In this document: positions 1 through 8,276 of the stretch, piece after piece
Layout: each line of letters begins with the position of its first letter
How positions within the stretch are numbered: the first letter of the stretch is position 1
DNA from: an uncultured Gemmiger sp.
Lineage (GTDB): Bacteria; Bacillota; Clostridia; Oscillospirales; Ruminococcaceae
Assembly: GCA_944388245.1 (NCBI GenBank)
Contig: CALXIA010000002.1
Location: 1 to 64,000, forward strand
Reading direction: 5' to 3'
DNA length: 64,000 bases
The notes under the pieces: generated by a model
What the model was told of the DNA's origin: nothing
Database searches by the model: none
The model's input: only the letters and a program-made list of their open reading frames with translations
Translations under genes and position numbers: made by a program

Positions 1-911
1 AGATGAGCAAGTTTGTGGATTTCAGCGACGGCAAGGCCCTGATGCTGAACAACGCCGACTGGCTGCTGAAGTTGAACTACGTGGACTTCCTGCGGGAGAT
101 CGGGGTGCATTTCTCGGTGAACAAGATGCTCACCGCCGAGTGTTTCCGCACCCGGCTGGAGCGGGGGCTCTCCTTTATTGAGTTCAACTACATGCTCATG
201 CAGAGTTACGATTTCCTCAAGCTGGCCCGGGATACCGGCTGCAAGATGGAGTTCGGCGGCAACGACCAGTGGAGCAACATCATCGGCGGCGTGGAACTGA
301 ACCGCCGCTGCGACCAGCGGGAGGTCTACGGCCTGACCTTCACCCTGCTCACCACCCGGGAGGGCAAGAAGATGGGCAAGACCGAAAAGGGGGCCGTCTG
401 GCTTGACCCGGAAAAGACCAGCCCCTACGAGTTCTTCCAGTACTGGCGCAACATCGACGATGCGGAGGTGCAGAACTGCCTGCGGCTGCTGACCGATGTG
501 GATCTGGACGAGATCGAAGCCATCGACGTGCAGGACGGCAAAGCCATCAACGCCGCCAAGGAGAAGCTGGCCTACGAACTGACCAGCCTGGTGCACAGCA
601 AAGAGGAGGCGGACAAGGCGCTGGCCACCGCCCGCAGCCTGTTCAGCGGCGCGGCCGACGCCGACCACATGCCCGCCACCACCCTCGCCGCCGACCAGCT
701 CACCGACGGCAAGATCGGGGTGCTGGACCTGCTGCTGGCGGCGGGTCTTGTGCCCAGCAAGCGGGAAGCCCGGCAGCTGATCGCCCAGGGCGGCATCCTG
801 CTGGACGGAGAGAAGGTCACCGACCCCACCCTGACCGTCACCGAAGAGGCCCTGCGCGGCGGCGTGGTGGTCAAAAAGGGCAAGAAGGTCTACCACAAGG
901 TCCAGCTGTAA
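1..911 (+). CDS. tyrS: Tyrosyl-tRNA synthetase, 5'-truncated by window edge
   Basis: Charges tRNA-Tyr with tyrosine in the cytoplasm. The visible 302 codons are the C-terminal three quarters of a class I enzyme of about 405 residues, so the N-terminal HIGH motif lies outside the window. Visible signatures, counted from the first in-window Met: the tyrosine pocket QSYD (67-70), GGNDQW (85-90), a KMSKS-type loop KKMGKT (122-127), and an S4-like RNA-binding domain over the last 65 residues (GLVPSKREARQLIAQGG). Reading frame is open to base 1. An intrinsic terminator follows directly. Any T-box leader would lie upstream of the window. Confidence 0.97.
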   Translation, partial: MSKFVDFSDGKALMLNNADWLLKLNYVDFLREIGVHFSVNKMLTAECFRTRLERGLSFIEFNYMLMQSYDFLKLARDTGCKMEFGGNDQWSNIIGGVELNRRCDQREVYGLTFTLLTTREGKKMGKTEKGAVWLDPEKTSPYEFFQYWRNIDDAEVQNCLRLLTDVDLDEIEAIDVQDGKAINAAKEKLAYELTSLVHSKEEADKALATARSLFSGAADADHMPATTLAADQLTDGKIGVLDLLLAAGLVPSKREARQLIAQGGILLDGEKVTDPTLTVTEEALRGGVVVKKGKKVYHKVQL

Positions 912-918
912 AAATCGG

Positions 919-947
919 CACCCGGAGAGTTCTCTCCGGGTGTTTTT
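919..947 (+). terminator. Intrinsic terminator after tyrS
   Basis: Perfect inverted repeat CACCCGGAGAG / CTCTCCGGGTG (919-929 with 932-942) followed by TTTTT. It lies between tyrS and azlC. Only 15 bases separate it from the azlC start, so there is no room for a promoter between them. Confidence 0.9.
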
Positions 948-962
948 GCAAGGGGGAGAAGC

Positions 963-1658
963 ATGGGAAAAGAACTGCGCTACGCGCTGCGCCGCACGGT
1001 GCCGGTGCTCTGCGGCTATCTGTTTCTGGGGATCGCGTTCGGGGTGCTGCTCAGCCAGGCGGGGTACGGCTGGCCCTGGGCGCTGCTGATCAGCGGGATC
1101 GTCTACGCAGGCTCCATGCAGTTCGCGCTGGTGGGGCTGATCACCGGCGGGGCCGGAATCATGACCACCGCCCTCATGACCCTGGCGGTCAACGGCCGGC
1201 ATCTGTTTTATGGGGTCACCTTTCTGGAGCGGTTCCGGGCCATGGGCAGGGCCTGCCCCTATATGGTGTTCTCGCTTACCGATGAGACCTACTCGCTGCT
1301 CTGCAGTGAATCCACCCCGCCGGACCTGGACCCGGACCGCACCCTGCTGCTCATCAGCCTGCTGGATCAGTTGTACTGGGTGGCCGGCTCGGTGCTGGGC
1401 GGAATACTGGGCGCCAGCCTGCCCTTTGACGCCACCGGCATCGACTTTGCCATGACCGCTTTGTTCCTGGTCATCTTCACCGAGCAGTGGCTGGCTGCCC
1501 GCCGGCACCGCCCGGCTCTTACCGGCCTGGCCGCGGGCCTTGTCTGCCTGCTGGTGCTGGGGCAGGACCGGTTCATCATCCCGGCCATGCTGCTGGCGGC
1601 GGCGCTGCTGGTGCCCGGCGCGCAGCAGCCGGAGAAGGAGGCGCCCCATGAGCCCTGA
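963..1658 (+). CDS. azlC: AzlC-family branched-chain amino acid exporter, large subunit
   Basis: Hydrophobic 231-residue protein, the larger half of the two-component AzlCD exporter for branched-chain amino acids and analogues. Family features include the N-terminal stretch PVLCGYLFLGIAFGVLLSQ and the segment YAGSMQFALVGL near residues 48-59. The ATG at 963 follows a purine-rich ribosome site (AGGGGGAG). It overlaps azlD by 11 bases, so the two are translationally coupled. Since the tyrS terminator sits just upstream, transcription probably comes from readthrough or a promoter inside tyrS. Substrate is known from the family, not visible here. Confidence 0.93.
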   Translation: MGKELRYALRRTVPVLCGYLFLGIAFGVLLSQAGYGWPWALLISGIVYAGSMQFALVGLITGGAGIMTTALMTLAVNGRHLFYGVTFLERFRAMGRACPYMVFSLTDETYSLLCSESTPPDLDPDRTLLLISLLDQLYWVAGSVLGGILGASLPFDATGIDFAMTALFLVIFTEQWLAARRHRPALTGLAAGLVCLLVLGQDRFIIPAMLLAAALLVPGAQQPEKEAPHEP

Positions 1659-1977
1659 ACTTCACACCTTTGTGCTGGTATTGGTTTGCGCCGGGGTGAC
1701 CATCGCGCTGCGGGCGCTGCCCTTTGTGGTGCTGGGCCGGGGCGGCGGCCAGCCGCCCGCCCTGGTGCGCCGGCTGGGCCAACGGCTTCCGCCCGCTGTC
1801 ATGGCTATTCTGGTGGTCTATTGCCTGCGGGGCACCTCGTTTGCCGCTTTGTCCGGCTGGCTGCCCGCGCTGGCGGCGGGCGCGGCCACGGTAGGGCTGC
1901 ATGTCTGGCGCCGCAATACGCTGCTGAGCATCGCCGGCGGTACCGTGCTGTATATGCTGCTGATCCGCTGGCTGTAA
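1648..1977 (+). CDS. azlD: AzlD-family branched-chain amino acid exporter, small subunit
   Basis: Small 109-residue membrane protein that pairs with AzlC. The start chosen is ATG 1648, preceded by GGAGAAGGAG and overlapping the end of azlC. The longer open frame starting at 1540 only shadows azlC. About four hydrophobic segments are visible, including VLVLVCAGVTIALRALPFVV at the N-terminus and GGTVLYMLLIRWL at the C-terminus, as expected for AzlD. No separate promoter is seen. Confidence 0.93.
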   Translation: MSPELHTFVLVLVCAGVTIALRALPFVVLGRGGGQPPALVRRLGQRLPPAVMAILVVYCLRGTSFAALSGWLPALAAGAATVGLHVWRRNTLLSIAGGTVLYMLLIRWL

Positions 1978-2003
1978 AGCTATACCAAAACCGGCTCTGG
2001 GTC

Positions 2004-2032
2004 TTGCATCCGGCACTGCTTTCTGGTATGAT
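2004..2032 (+). promoter_or_regulatory. SigA-type promoter for uraA
   Basis: TTGCAT (2004-2009), a 17-base spacer and TATGAT (2027-2032). Transcription would start near 2039, leaving a leader of about 200 bases before the permease. Confidence 0.7.
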
Positions 2033-2102
2033 AGAAAAAATGTGCGAAAAGGGGGCATGTGCCATGCGGCAAAATCCGAATATGCGCCTTTCCCATTTTC
2101 CG

Positions 2103-2176
2103 GCCGCCCGGGGCGGCTTTTTCCCCGTTTCCATTTGTTAAAGCAAGGCATCGCCCGTTGGGGCGGTGCCTTTTTT
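2103..2176 (+). promoter_or_regulatory. Leader of uraA with two tandem terminator-like hairpins
   Basis: Between promoter and gene lie two hairpins followed by T-runs. The first is GCCGCC-CGG-GGCGGC then TTTTT (2103-2122). The second is GGCATCGCCC / GGGCGGTGCC (2147-2170, one G-U pair) then TTTTTT (2171-2176). Both face the direction of the permease gene and would stop transcription before it, so this is a candidate attenuator. I could not match it to a purine riboswitch or a PyrR site. The 2033-2100 stretch holds one more small hairpin (GCAT-GTGCC-ATGC). Confidence 0.55.
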
Positions 2177-2236
2177 ATGGGCGTACCTGCCGGTTGGCAG
2201 CTGCGATAGAGATGCGACGAGGAGAGGAGAACTTCC

Positions 2237-3577
2237 ATGCAGAAACAAAACGAGATGCCCGCGATCTACAACGTGCGGGAACTGGGCACGGGCAAAACGC
2301 TGGTGCTGGGGCTCCAGCATACCTTTGCCATGTTCGGTGCCACCGTGCTGGTGCCGCTGCTCACCGGCCTGAGCGTTTCCACCACCCTGTTGTGCGCGGG
2401 CCTGGGCACGCTGCTGTTCCACTTCATCACCGGCGGCAAGGTGCCGGCGTTTCTGGGCTCGTCCTTCGCGTTTCTGGGCGGATTCGGTATCGTGGCCCCC
2501 ATGCTGGCCGACGAGAGCGGAAACCTGACCATCCCCAACACCGAGATGCTGCCCTACGCCTGCGGCGGTGTGGTGGCGGCGGGCCTGCTGTACCTGATCA
2601 TGAGCGGGCTGATCACCGCGTTCGGGGTGCGCCGTATCATGCGGTTCTTCCCGCCGGTGGTCACCGGGCCGATCATTATCGCCATCGGCCTGATCCTGGC
2701 GCCCTCTGCCATCCAGAACTGCTCTTCCGACTGGGTGCTGGCCCTGATCGCCCTGGGCGCCGTGGTGGTCTGCAACATCTGGGGCAAGGGGATGGTCAAG
2801 ATCCTGCCCATCCTGATCGGCGTGGTGGTCTCCTACGTGGCCGCCCTGATCATGGGCCGGGTGGACTTTGCCGCCATTGCCGCGGCCGACTGGTTCGGCA
2901 TCCCCGTCACCACCAGCGCCATGGCCAAGTTTGATATCTCCGCCATCCTGACCATCATGCCCATTGCCCTGGCCACCATGATGGAGCATATCGGGGATAT
3001 CGCCGCCATCAGCGCCACCACCGGCAAGAACTACATCCGCGACCCGGGTCTGAACCGCACCCTGCTGGGGGACGGCCTGGCCACCAGCCTGGCGGGTATT
3101 CTGGGCGGCCCGGCCAATACCACCTACGGGGAGAACACCGGCGTGCTGGCCCTGACCCGCATCTACGACCCGCTGGTCATGCGGATCGCCGCCTGCTTTG
3201 CCATCCTGATGAGCTTCTGCCCCAAGCTGGGCGCGGCCATCAACACGGTGCCCTCCGCCATTGTGGGCGGCATCTCCTTTATCCTGTACGGCATGATCTC
3301 GGCCATCGGCGTGCGCAATGTGGTGGAGAACCGGGTGGACTTCACCAACAGCCGCAACCTGATCATCGCGGCGGTGATCCTGGTCAGCGCCCTGGGCTTC
3401 AACAGCGCCTACCCCAACGGCCTGCCGCTGTACGAGAGCGCTGATCTGACCATCAGCCTGTCCGGCCTGGCGATCGCCGCCATTCTGGGCATTGTGCTCA
3501 ACGCGGTGCTGCCCGGCAACGATTACGAATTTGACAATACGGAAAAAGGCGAGCAGGGGCTGAATATGGAAGTATAA
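2237..3577 (+). CDS. uraA: Uracil permease, NCS2 family
   Basis: Proton-coupled nucleobase transporter of the inner membrane, 446 residues. The N-terminal segment QHTFAMFGATVLVPLLTGLS is typical of UraA. The two glutamates that bind uracil in UraA match E250 (in MMEHIGDI) and E299 (in TTYGENTG), with the same 49-residue spacing as in the E. coli protein. The ATG follows GGAGAGGAGAACTTCC. It has its own promoter and a long leader with two terminator-like hairpins, and ends before a strong terminator. Xanthine/uric acid relatives differ in the GENTG region, so uracil is the better guess. Confidence 0.92.
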   Translation: MQKQNEMPAIYNVRELGTGKTLVLGLQHTFAMFGATVLVPLLTGLSVSTTLLCAGLGTLLFHFITGGKVPAFLGSSFAFLGGFGIVAPMLADESGNLTIPNTEMLPYACGGVVAAGLLYLIMSGLITAFGVRRIMRFFPPVVTGPIIIAIGLILAPSAIQNCSSDWVLALIALGAVVVCNIWGKGMVKILPILIGVVVSYVAALIMGRVDFAAIAAADWFGIPVTTSAMAKFDISAILTIMPIALATMMEHIGDIAAISATTGKNYIRDPGLNRTLLGDGLATSLAGILGGPANTTYGENTGVLALTRIYDPLVMRIAACFAILMSFCPKLGAAINTVPSAIVGGISFILYGMISAIGVRNVVENRVDFTNSRNLIIAAVILVSALGFNSAYPNGLPLYESADLTISLSGLAIAAILGIVLNAVLPGNDYEFDNTEKGEQGLNMEV

Positions 3578-3593
3578 GCCCCGTCTGCCCTTT

Positions 3594-3630
3594 GGCCCCC
3601 GCGGTAAAACCGGCCGCGGGGGTCGATTTT
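3594..3630 (+). terminator. Intrinsic terminator after uraA
   Basis: CCCCCGCGG / CCGCGGGGG (3596-3604 with 3614-3622), then TCGATTTT. Strong stem with a short T-run. Confidence 0.8.
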
Positions 3631-3651
3631 GCAAAAAGCGGCCGGAAACGC

Positions 3652-3680
3652 TTGTTTCCAGGCGGGAATTGTACTATAAT
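3652..3680 (+). promoter_or_regulatory. SigA-type promoter for the aspartate aminotransferase-like gene
   Basis: TTGTTT (3652-3657), 17-base spacer, consensus TATAAT (3675-3680). Predicted start near 3687. A symmetric hairpin (3692-3721) begins a few bases later: CCGCGCG and CGGC pair with GCCG and CGCGCGG around a single C/C mismatch, with loop AGAAAC. No T-run follows it. Confidence 0.75.
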
Positions 3681-3766
3681 AAGCGGGTACGCCGCGCGCC
3701 GGCAGAAACGCCGCCGCGCGGATGCGCATAGAGTGGGAAAAAGAAATCTGATGTTAGAAGGGGAAG

Positions 3767-5047
3767 ATGATCATGGCGGATTACTTTGCAATGGATCGCG
3801 CTCAGCTGGAAGCCGAGCATGCACGTCTGATGGGCGAATATGAGGCCTACCAAGCGCAGGGCCTCAAGCTGGATATGTCCCGCGGCAAGCCCTGTCCCGA
3901 GCAGCTGGATCTGTCCAAGGAGATGCTGCGCATGGACAGCTACATCGGGGAAAACGGCGTGGACGCCCGCAACTACGGCCTGCTGGCCGGTATGCCCGAG
4001 GCCCGGCGCTTCTTTGCCGATCTGTTCAGCGTGCAGCCTGGTGAGGTCATTGTTTGCGGCAACTCCTCGCTGGCCATGATGTACTACCTGATCGACCTGG
4101 GCTGGCGGGCCGGCTTTGTGGACAGCATCCGTCCCTGGCGCTTTTTCAACAGCATCAAGTTTTTGTGCCCCACCCCGGGCTATGACCGGCATTTCCGTGT
4201 GACCGAGTATTTCGGGTTCCAGATGCTGTCGGTGCCCATGCGGGAGGACGGCCCGGATATGGACATGGTGGAGCAGCTGGTCCGGGAGGATGAGACCATC
4301 AAGGGCATCTGGTGCGTGCCGGTCTACTCCAACCCGGACGGCTATGTGTACAGCAGTGAGACGGTGGCCCGGCTGGCCCGGATGCGCACCGCCGCCCCGG
4401 ACTTCAAGATCATCTGGGACGACGCCTATTGCGTCCACCACCTGACCGACGAGCAGATCGAGATCCCCAACATCCTGGAGGCCTGCAAGCGGGCGGGCAA
4501 TCCCCAGCGGCCGCTGCTGTTCTGCTCCACCAGCAAGATCACCTACCCGGGCGCGGGCGTGGCGGCGGTGGCGGCCAGCGAGGTCAACATCCAGCACATC
4601 ACCACCAACATGGTGCCCATGATCATCAGCTACGACAAGATGAATCAGCTGCGTCACGTGCAGTTCTTGAAGAACCGGCAGGGCGTGCTGGAACACATGA
4701 AAAAGCATCGGGCCATTCTGGAGCCCAAGTTCAACCTGGTCAAGGACACCTTTGCCGAACAGCTGACCAGCTGCGGCAAGATCGCCCATTGGACCAACCC
4801 CAAGGGCGGGTACTTCATCAGCCTGTATCTGCAGGAAGGCTGCGCCAAGCGCACGGTGCAGCTGTGCAAGGAGGCGGGCGTGGTACTTACCGGCGCCGGC
4901 GCGGCGTTCCCCTACGGCATCGACCCGAAGGACAACCACCTGCGCATCGCGCCCACCTATCCGCAGCTGGATGAGCTGCGCACCGCTTCGCAGCTGCTGT
5001 GCATCTGCGTGCGGCTGGCCACAGTGGAAAAGCTGCTGGCCGAATGA
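3767..5047 (+). CDS. PLP-dependent aminotransferase, aspartate aminotransferase Ic-like
   Basis: Fold-type I aminotransferase of 426 residues. Signatures: the N-terminal LDMSRGKPCPEQLDLS of the atypical aspartate aminotransferase group (the Asp_aminotransf family found in actinobacteria and clostridia), SNPDG (188-192), the PLP-binding aspartate in IIWDDAY (215-221), and Schiff-base Lys257 in STSKITYPG. Likely interconverts aspartate and oxaloacetate using glutamate/2-oxoglutarate. ATG 3767 follows AAGGGGAAG; ATG 3773 two codons later is a close alternative. It has its own promoter and sits just upstream of secDF, 45 bases away. Exact amino-acid specificity is not visible. Confidence 0.85.
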   Translation: MIMADYFAMDRAQLEAEHARLMGEYEAYQAQGLKLDMSRGKPCPEQLDLSKEMLRMDSYIGENGVDARNYGLLAGMPEARRFFADLFSVQPGEVIVCGNSSLAMMYYLIDLGWRAGFVDSIRPWRFFNSIKFLCPTPGYDRHFRVTEYFGFQMLSVPMREDGPDMDMVEQLVREDETIKGIWCVPVYSNPDGYVYSSETVARLARMRTAAPDFKIIWDDAYCVHHLTDEQIEIPNILEACKRAGNPQRPLLFCSTSKITYPGAGVAAVAASEVNIQHITTNMVPMIISYDKMNQLRHVQFLKNRQGVLEHMKKHRAILEPKFNLVKDTFAEQLTSCGKIAHWTNPKGGYFISLYLQEGCAKRTVQLCKEAGVVLTGAGAAFPYGIDPKDNHLRIAPTYPQLDELRTASQLLCICVRLATVEKLLAE

Positions 5048-5092
5048 TCCGGCACTTCCGGGCCGCGGGCCCGTAAATTTAGGGAGGTTCCC

Positions 5093-7432
5093 ATGAAGAA
5101 AAAAGGCAAATCCTGGCAGTTCTTCGCGGTGGCGATCCTGATCTTCCTCTTCGCCTGGACGGCATTTTTCGGGATCAGCTACCAGTACGGAGATACCGTC
5201 ACCACCTACATCAAAGGCGCGCAGGACATCCGCTTCGGAATTGATATCCGGGGCGGCGTGGATGTGACCTTTATGCCGGCGGATGATCTGGATGCCACCC
5301 CCGAACAGCTGGATGCCGCCAAGTCGGTCATCGAGCAGCGTCTGCTGGCGCTGAACGTCACCGACAGCGAGATCTATCTGGACGAGGGCAACGACCGCAT
5401 CATCGTTCGTTTCCCCTGGCGGGAGGACGATACCGAATTTGACCCGCAGGCGGCCATCGACGAGATCGGCACCACCGCTCACATGGTCTTCCGCAAAGGC
5501 GATACCGCCGACGGAGAGATCATTCTGGAGGGCAGTGAGGTGGAGTCTGCCACTGCCTCGTACCAGCAGCAGACCGGCAGTTCCGCCGGCGAGTATGTTG
5601 TGCAGCTGGTGTTCAGCGACACAGGCAAAGCCGCCTTTGCCGCGGCCACCACAGAGCTGGCCAATTCCGGTACCCCCATCAGCATCTGGCTGGACGACGA
5701 ACAGATCAGCGTGGCCAACGTGCAGGAGCCCATCACCGACGGGCGCGCCGTCATTACCGGCAACTTCACCCAGGATGAGGTCGTGACCCTGGCCCGGCAG
5801 ATCAACTCCGGCGCGCTGCCCTTTGCGCTGTCCGCCGAGAGCTACAGCACCCTGAGCCCGGTGCTGGGCGCGGGCAGCCTGGACGCGATGGTGCTGGCGG
5901 GCGTGATCGCCTTTATTCTGATCTTCCTGTTTATGACCCTGGTCTACCGGCTGCCCGGCTTTATTGCCAGCATTGCGCTGCTGGGCCAGGTGGCCGCCAC
6001 CCTGGCGGCCGTGTCCGGTTACTTTGGCGTGTTTAACAGCTTTACCCTGACCCTGCCCGGTATCGCCGGTATCATCCTGGCCATCGGCATGGGTGTGGAC
6101 GCCAACGTGATCACCGCCGAGCGCATCAAGGAGGAACTCCGCGCCGGCAAGACCCTGGACGGCGCGCTGAACGCCGGCTTCAGCCGCGGCCTGGCTCCCA
6201 TTGTGGACGGCAACATCACCGTGATGATCGTGGCCGTGATCCTGATGGGCGCGTTCGGCCCCACCGACAGCTTCCTGGCCAAGCTGTTGAGCCCGCTGTT
6301 CTTTGCTTTCGGGCCCTCCACCGCCGGCACGGTCTATTCCTTCGGGTATACCCTGCTGGTGGGCGTGATCCTGAACTTCTTCTTCGGCATCCTGTGCAGC
6401 CGGGTCATGCTGCGGGGGATCTCCCGGATCAAGGCGCTGCGCAACCCCTGGCTGTACGGCGCTTCCAAGAAGAATACCGAGCCCCGCACCTGGAACTTTG
6501 TGGGCCACCGTAAGATATTCTTCTCCATCTCCGGCGCGCTGATCGCCCTGGTGCTGGTCTGCACCGCGGTGCTGGGCGTGGGAATGGATATCCAGTTCAA
6601 GGGCGGCGCGATCCTGACCTACGGCTATGAGGGCACGATCGATCTGAACCAGGTGCGCACCGAGGCCGAAACGGTCCTGGGCAGCGGCCTGAGCCTGCAG
6701 ACCGGCAGCAATGCCGCCACCGGCGACAACACCGTGATCATCACCCTGCCCGGCGCTTCCAACATCAGCACCGAGCAGCTGGCTCAGCTGGATGACGCGC
6801 TGAACAGCGCCTTCGCGGACAACAACTTTGAACAGCTCACCGTCCGCAACGTGGATAAGGTCATCGGCAACGAGTTCCTGCAGAAGAGCCTGGTGGCGGT
6901 GGCTGCCGCCGTGGTGCTGATCCTGCTGTATATCATGGTGCGGTTCCGCAACATCGGCGGCCTGCCCGCCGGTATCATGGCGGTCATCGCCCTGCTGATC
7001 GACCTGTGCATGGTCTATGGCGTCTTTGTCATCGGCCGTATTCCGCTGAACGCCAACTTCATTGCGGCGATGCTCACCATCCTGGGCTACTCCATCAACG
7101 ATACGGTGGTCATATACGACCGTATCCGGGAGAACCGTAACCTGTATGGCAAAAAGCTGGGCTTTGACGAACTGGTCAACACCAGCATCAGCCAGAGTCT
7201 GCGCCGCTCGCTGAACACCACCATCACCACCTGCCTGGCGCTGGGCGTCGTCTGCGTGGTGTCCATTGTGTTCGGCCTGGATTCCATCTACACCTTTGCG
7301 GTCCCGCTCATGGCCGGTATGATCTCCGGCGTGTACACCTCGCTGTGTATCACCACCTCGCTGTGGGCGTTCTGGGAGCACCACAAGTCCCGCAAACCGG
7401 GCAAGGCGGCTCCCCGCGCCAAAAAGGCCTGA
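5093..7432 (+). CDS. secDF: Protein translocase subunit SecDF (fused)
   Basis: 779-residue fusion of SecD and SecF, membrane proteins that use the proton gradient to pull secreted proteins out of the SecYEG channel. The first transmembrane helix is at about 12-30, followed by the SecD signature DIRGGVDVTFMPADD, the large extracytoplasmic P1 region, and the SecD membrane block including GIAGIILAIGMGVDANVI. The SecF half starts near residue 475 (RTWNFVGHRKIFFSISG), with DIQFKGGAILTY and the membrane block ending in ILGYSINDTVVIYDRIREN. Length and order match fused SecDF of other Firmicutes. It ends at a terminator shared with the convergent sigK. Confidence 0.96.
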   Translation: MKKKGKSWQFFAVAILIFLFAWTAFFGISYQYGDTVTTYIKGAQDIRFGIDIRGGVDVTFMPADDLDATPEQLDAAKSVIEQRLLALNVTDSEIYLDEGNDRIIVRFPWREDDTEFDPQAAIDEIGTTAHMVFRKGDTADGEIILEGSEVESATASYQQQTGSSAGEYVVQLVFSDTGKAAFAAATTELANSGTPISIWLDDEQISVANVQEPITDGRAVITGNFTQDEVVTLARQINSGALPFALSAESYSTLSPVLGAGSLDAMVLAGVIAFILIFLFMTLVYRLPGFIASIALLGQVAATLAAVSGYFGVFNSFTLTLPGIAGIILAIGMGVDANVITAERIKEELRAGKTLDGALNAGFSRGLAPIVDGNITVMIVAVILMGAFGPTDSFLAKLLSPLFFAFGPSTAGTVYSFGYTLLVGVILNFFFGILCSRVMLRGISRIKALRNPWLYGASKKNTEPRTWNFVGHRKIFFSISGALIALVLVCTAVLGVGMDIQFKGGAILTYGYEGTIDLNQVRTEAETVLGSGLSLQTGSNAATGDNTVIITLPGASNISTEQLAQLDDALNSAFADNNFEQLTVRNVDKVIGNEFLQKSLVAVAAAVVLILLYIMVRFRNIGGLPAGIMAVIALLIDLCMVYGVFVIGRIPLNANFIAAMLTILGYSINDTVVIYDRIRENRNLYGKKLGFDELVNTSISQSLRRSLNTTITTCLALGVVCVVSIVFGLDSIYTFAVPLMAGMISGVYTSLCITTSLWAFWEHHKSRKPGKAAPRAKKA

Positions 7433-7446
7433 TCGACACAAAACAC

Positions 7447-7484
7447 GATAAGCCGGCTCAAGAAGCTGGCTTATCGTTTTTTTG
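7447..7484. terminator. Bidirectional terminator between secDF and sigK
   Basis: GATAAGCCGGCT / AGCTGGCTTATC (one G-U pair) followed by a run of seven T on the plus strand. The downstream arm contains the sigK stop codon (TAA, minus strand, 7473-7471), so the hairpin overlaps the last codons of sigK. Confidence 0.85.
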
Positions 7485-8190
7485 TGCCCCGAATTCGCCG
7501 TGGGCAGGCGCTTTGATCCCAGCTTTTTCGCAGATTCTCCACCGCCTTCTTTTCAATGCGGGATACATAGCTGCGGCTGATGCCCAGCACCTGCGCCACC
7601 TCTGCCTGGGTCAGCGCCGATTGCCCGGACAGGCCATAGCGCAGGATCAGCACCTGCCGTTCCCGGCCTTGGAGCGTGTCCACCAGCCGGTGCAGCTGGG
7701 CCTGTTCCTCCTGCTGCTCGTAGTTTTCATCCAGCAGAAAATTGTCGGTCACCACGTCCATCACCGTCAGGCTGCCCTCCTGGCTGTCCAGCGGGTCCTG
7801 CAGCGAAAGTGCGACCGGCGTGCGCCGCACCTTGCGGAACTGCATCCGCAGCTCGTTTTCAATGCAGCGGCTGGCGTAGGTGCTGAACCGGGCCTGCTTT
7901 TCGGAATCGAAGCTGTTCACCGCCTTGATCAGCCCGATGGTGCCGATGCTGATAAGATCGTCCTGATCCCCGAAGGAAGCGTAGTATTTCTTGGCGATGT
8001 GCGCCACCAGCCGCAGATTGTGGCGGATGATCCGGTCCCGGGCCTGCGGGTCGCCGGCCCGCAGCGCGCGAAACGCCTCGGCCTCCTGCCGGGGGGTGAG
8101 CGGGCGGGGAAAACTCCCGGCCTCCAGATGCAGCGCGAAAAACAGCATGTGGGATGCGATGGTTTGCAAAAAGGCAAAAAGCATGATCAT
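7471..8190 (-). CDS. sigK: Sporulation sigma factor SigK-like
   Basis: 239-residue sigma-70 family factor. The N-terminal hydrophobic stretch (MLFAFLQTIASHMLFFALHL) runs into SFPRPLTPRQEAEAF, which lines up with the membrane-bound pro-sequence and mature start of B. subtilis pro-SigK (NNAFPQPLSSSEE). Region 2 shows HNLRLVAHIAKKYY and DLISIGTIGLIKAVNSFD; region 4 ends with QAEVAQVLGISRSYVSRIEKKA. Start at ATG 8190 is chosen because AAGGAGGG lies a few bases upstream; an open frame continues to 8226 without a ribosome site. The gene is not interrupted by a skin-type element. SigE-like paralogues are the main alternative. Confidence 0.85.
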   Translation of the reverse strand: MIMLFAFLQTIASHMLFFALHLEAGSFPRPLTPRQEAEAFRALRAGDPQARDRIIRHNLRLVAHIAKKYYASFGDQDDLISIGTIGLIKAVNSFDSEKQARFSTYASRCIENELRMQFRKVRRTPVALSLQDPLDSQEGSLTVMDVVTDNFLLDENYEQQEEQAQLHRLVDTLQGRERQVLILRYGLSGQSALTQAEVAQVLGISRSYVSRIEKKAVENLRKSWDQSACPRRIRGTKKR

Positions 8191-8236
8191 GACCCTCCTT
8201 CTGCTGTATGCTATGGCGCGCGCCATCCAGGTATGC

Positions 8237-8242
8237 TATACT
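8237..8242 (+). promoter_or_regulatory. Extended -10 element for the HD hydrolase
   Basis: TGCTATACT (TG at 8234-8235, TATACT at 8237-8242) with no clear -35. It drives the gene at 8277 and lies back to back with sigK. Confidence 0.5.
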
Positions 8243-8276
8243 GTGGAAAAGGAAGATCTCGGGGAAAGGAGAACCT

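Noticed and set aside
2033..2236. Purine riboswitch or PyrR site before uraA
   Set aside because: The conserved core sequences were not found; only terminator-like hairpins can be supported.
3674..7441. A 1255-codon open frame on the minus strand under the aminotransferase and secDF
   Set aside because: It is antisense to two well-supported genes, has the low-complexity His/Gln/Gly-rich look of reverse-strand GC-rich DNA, and no ribosome site.
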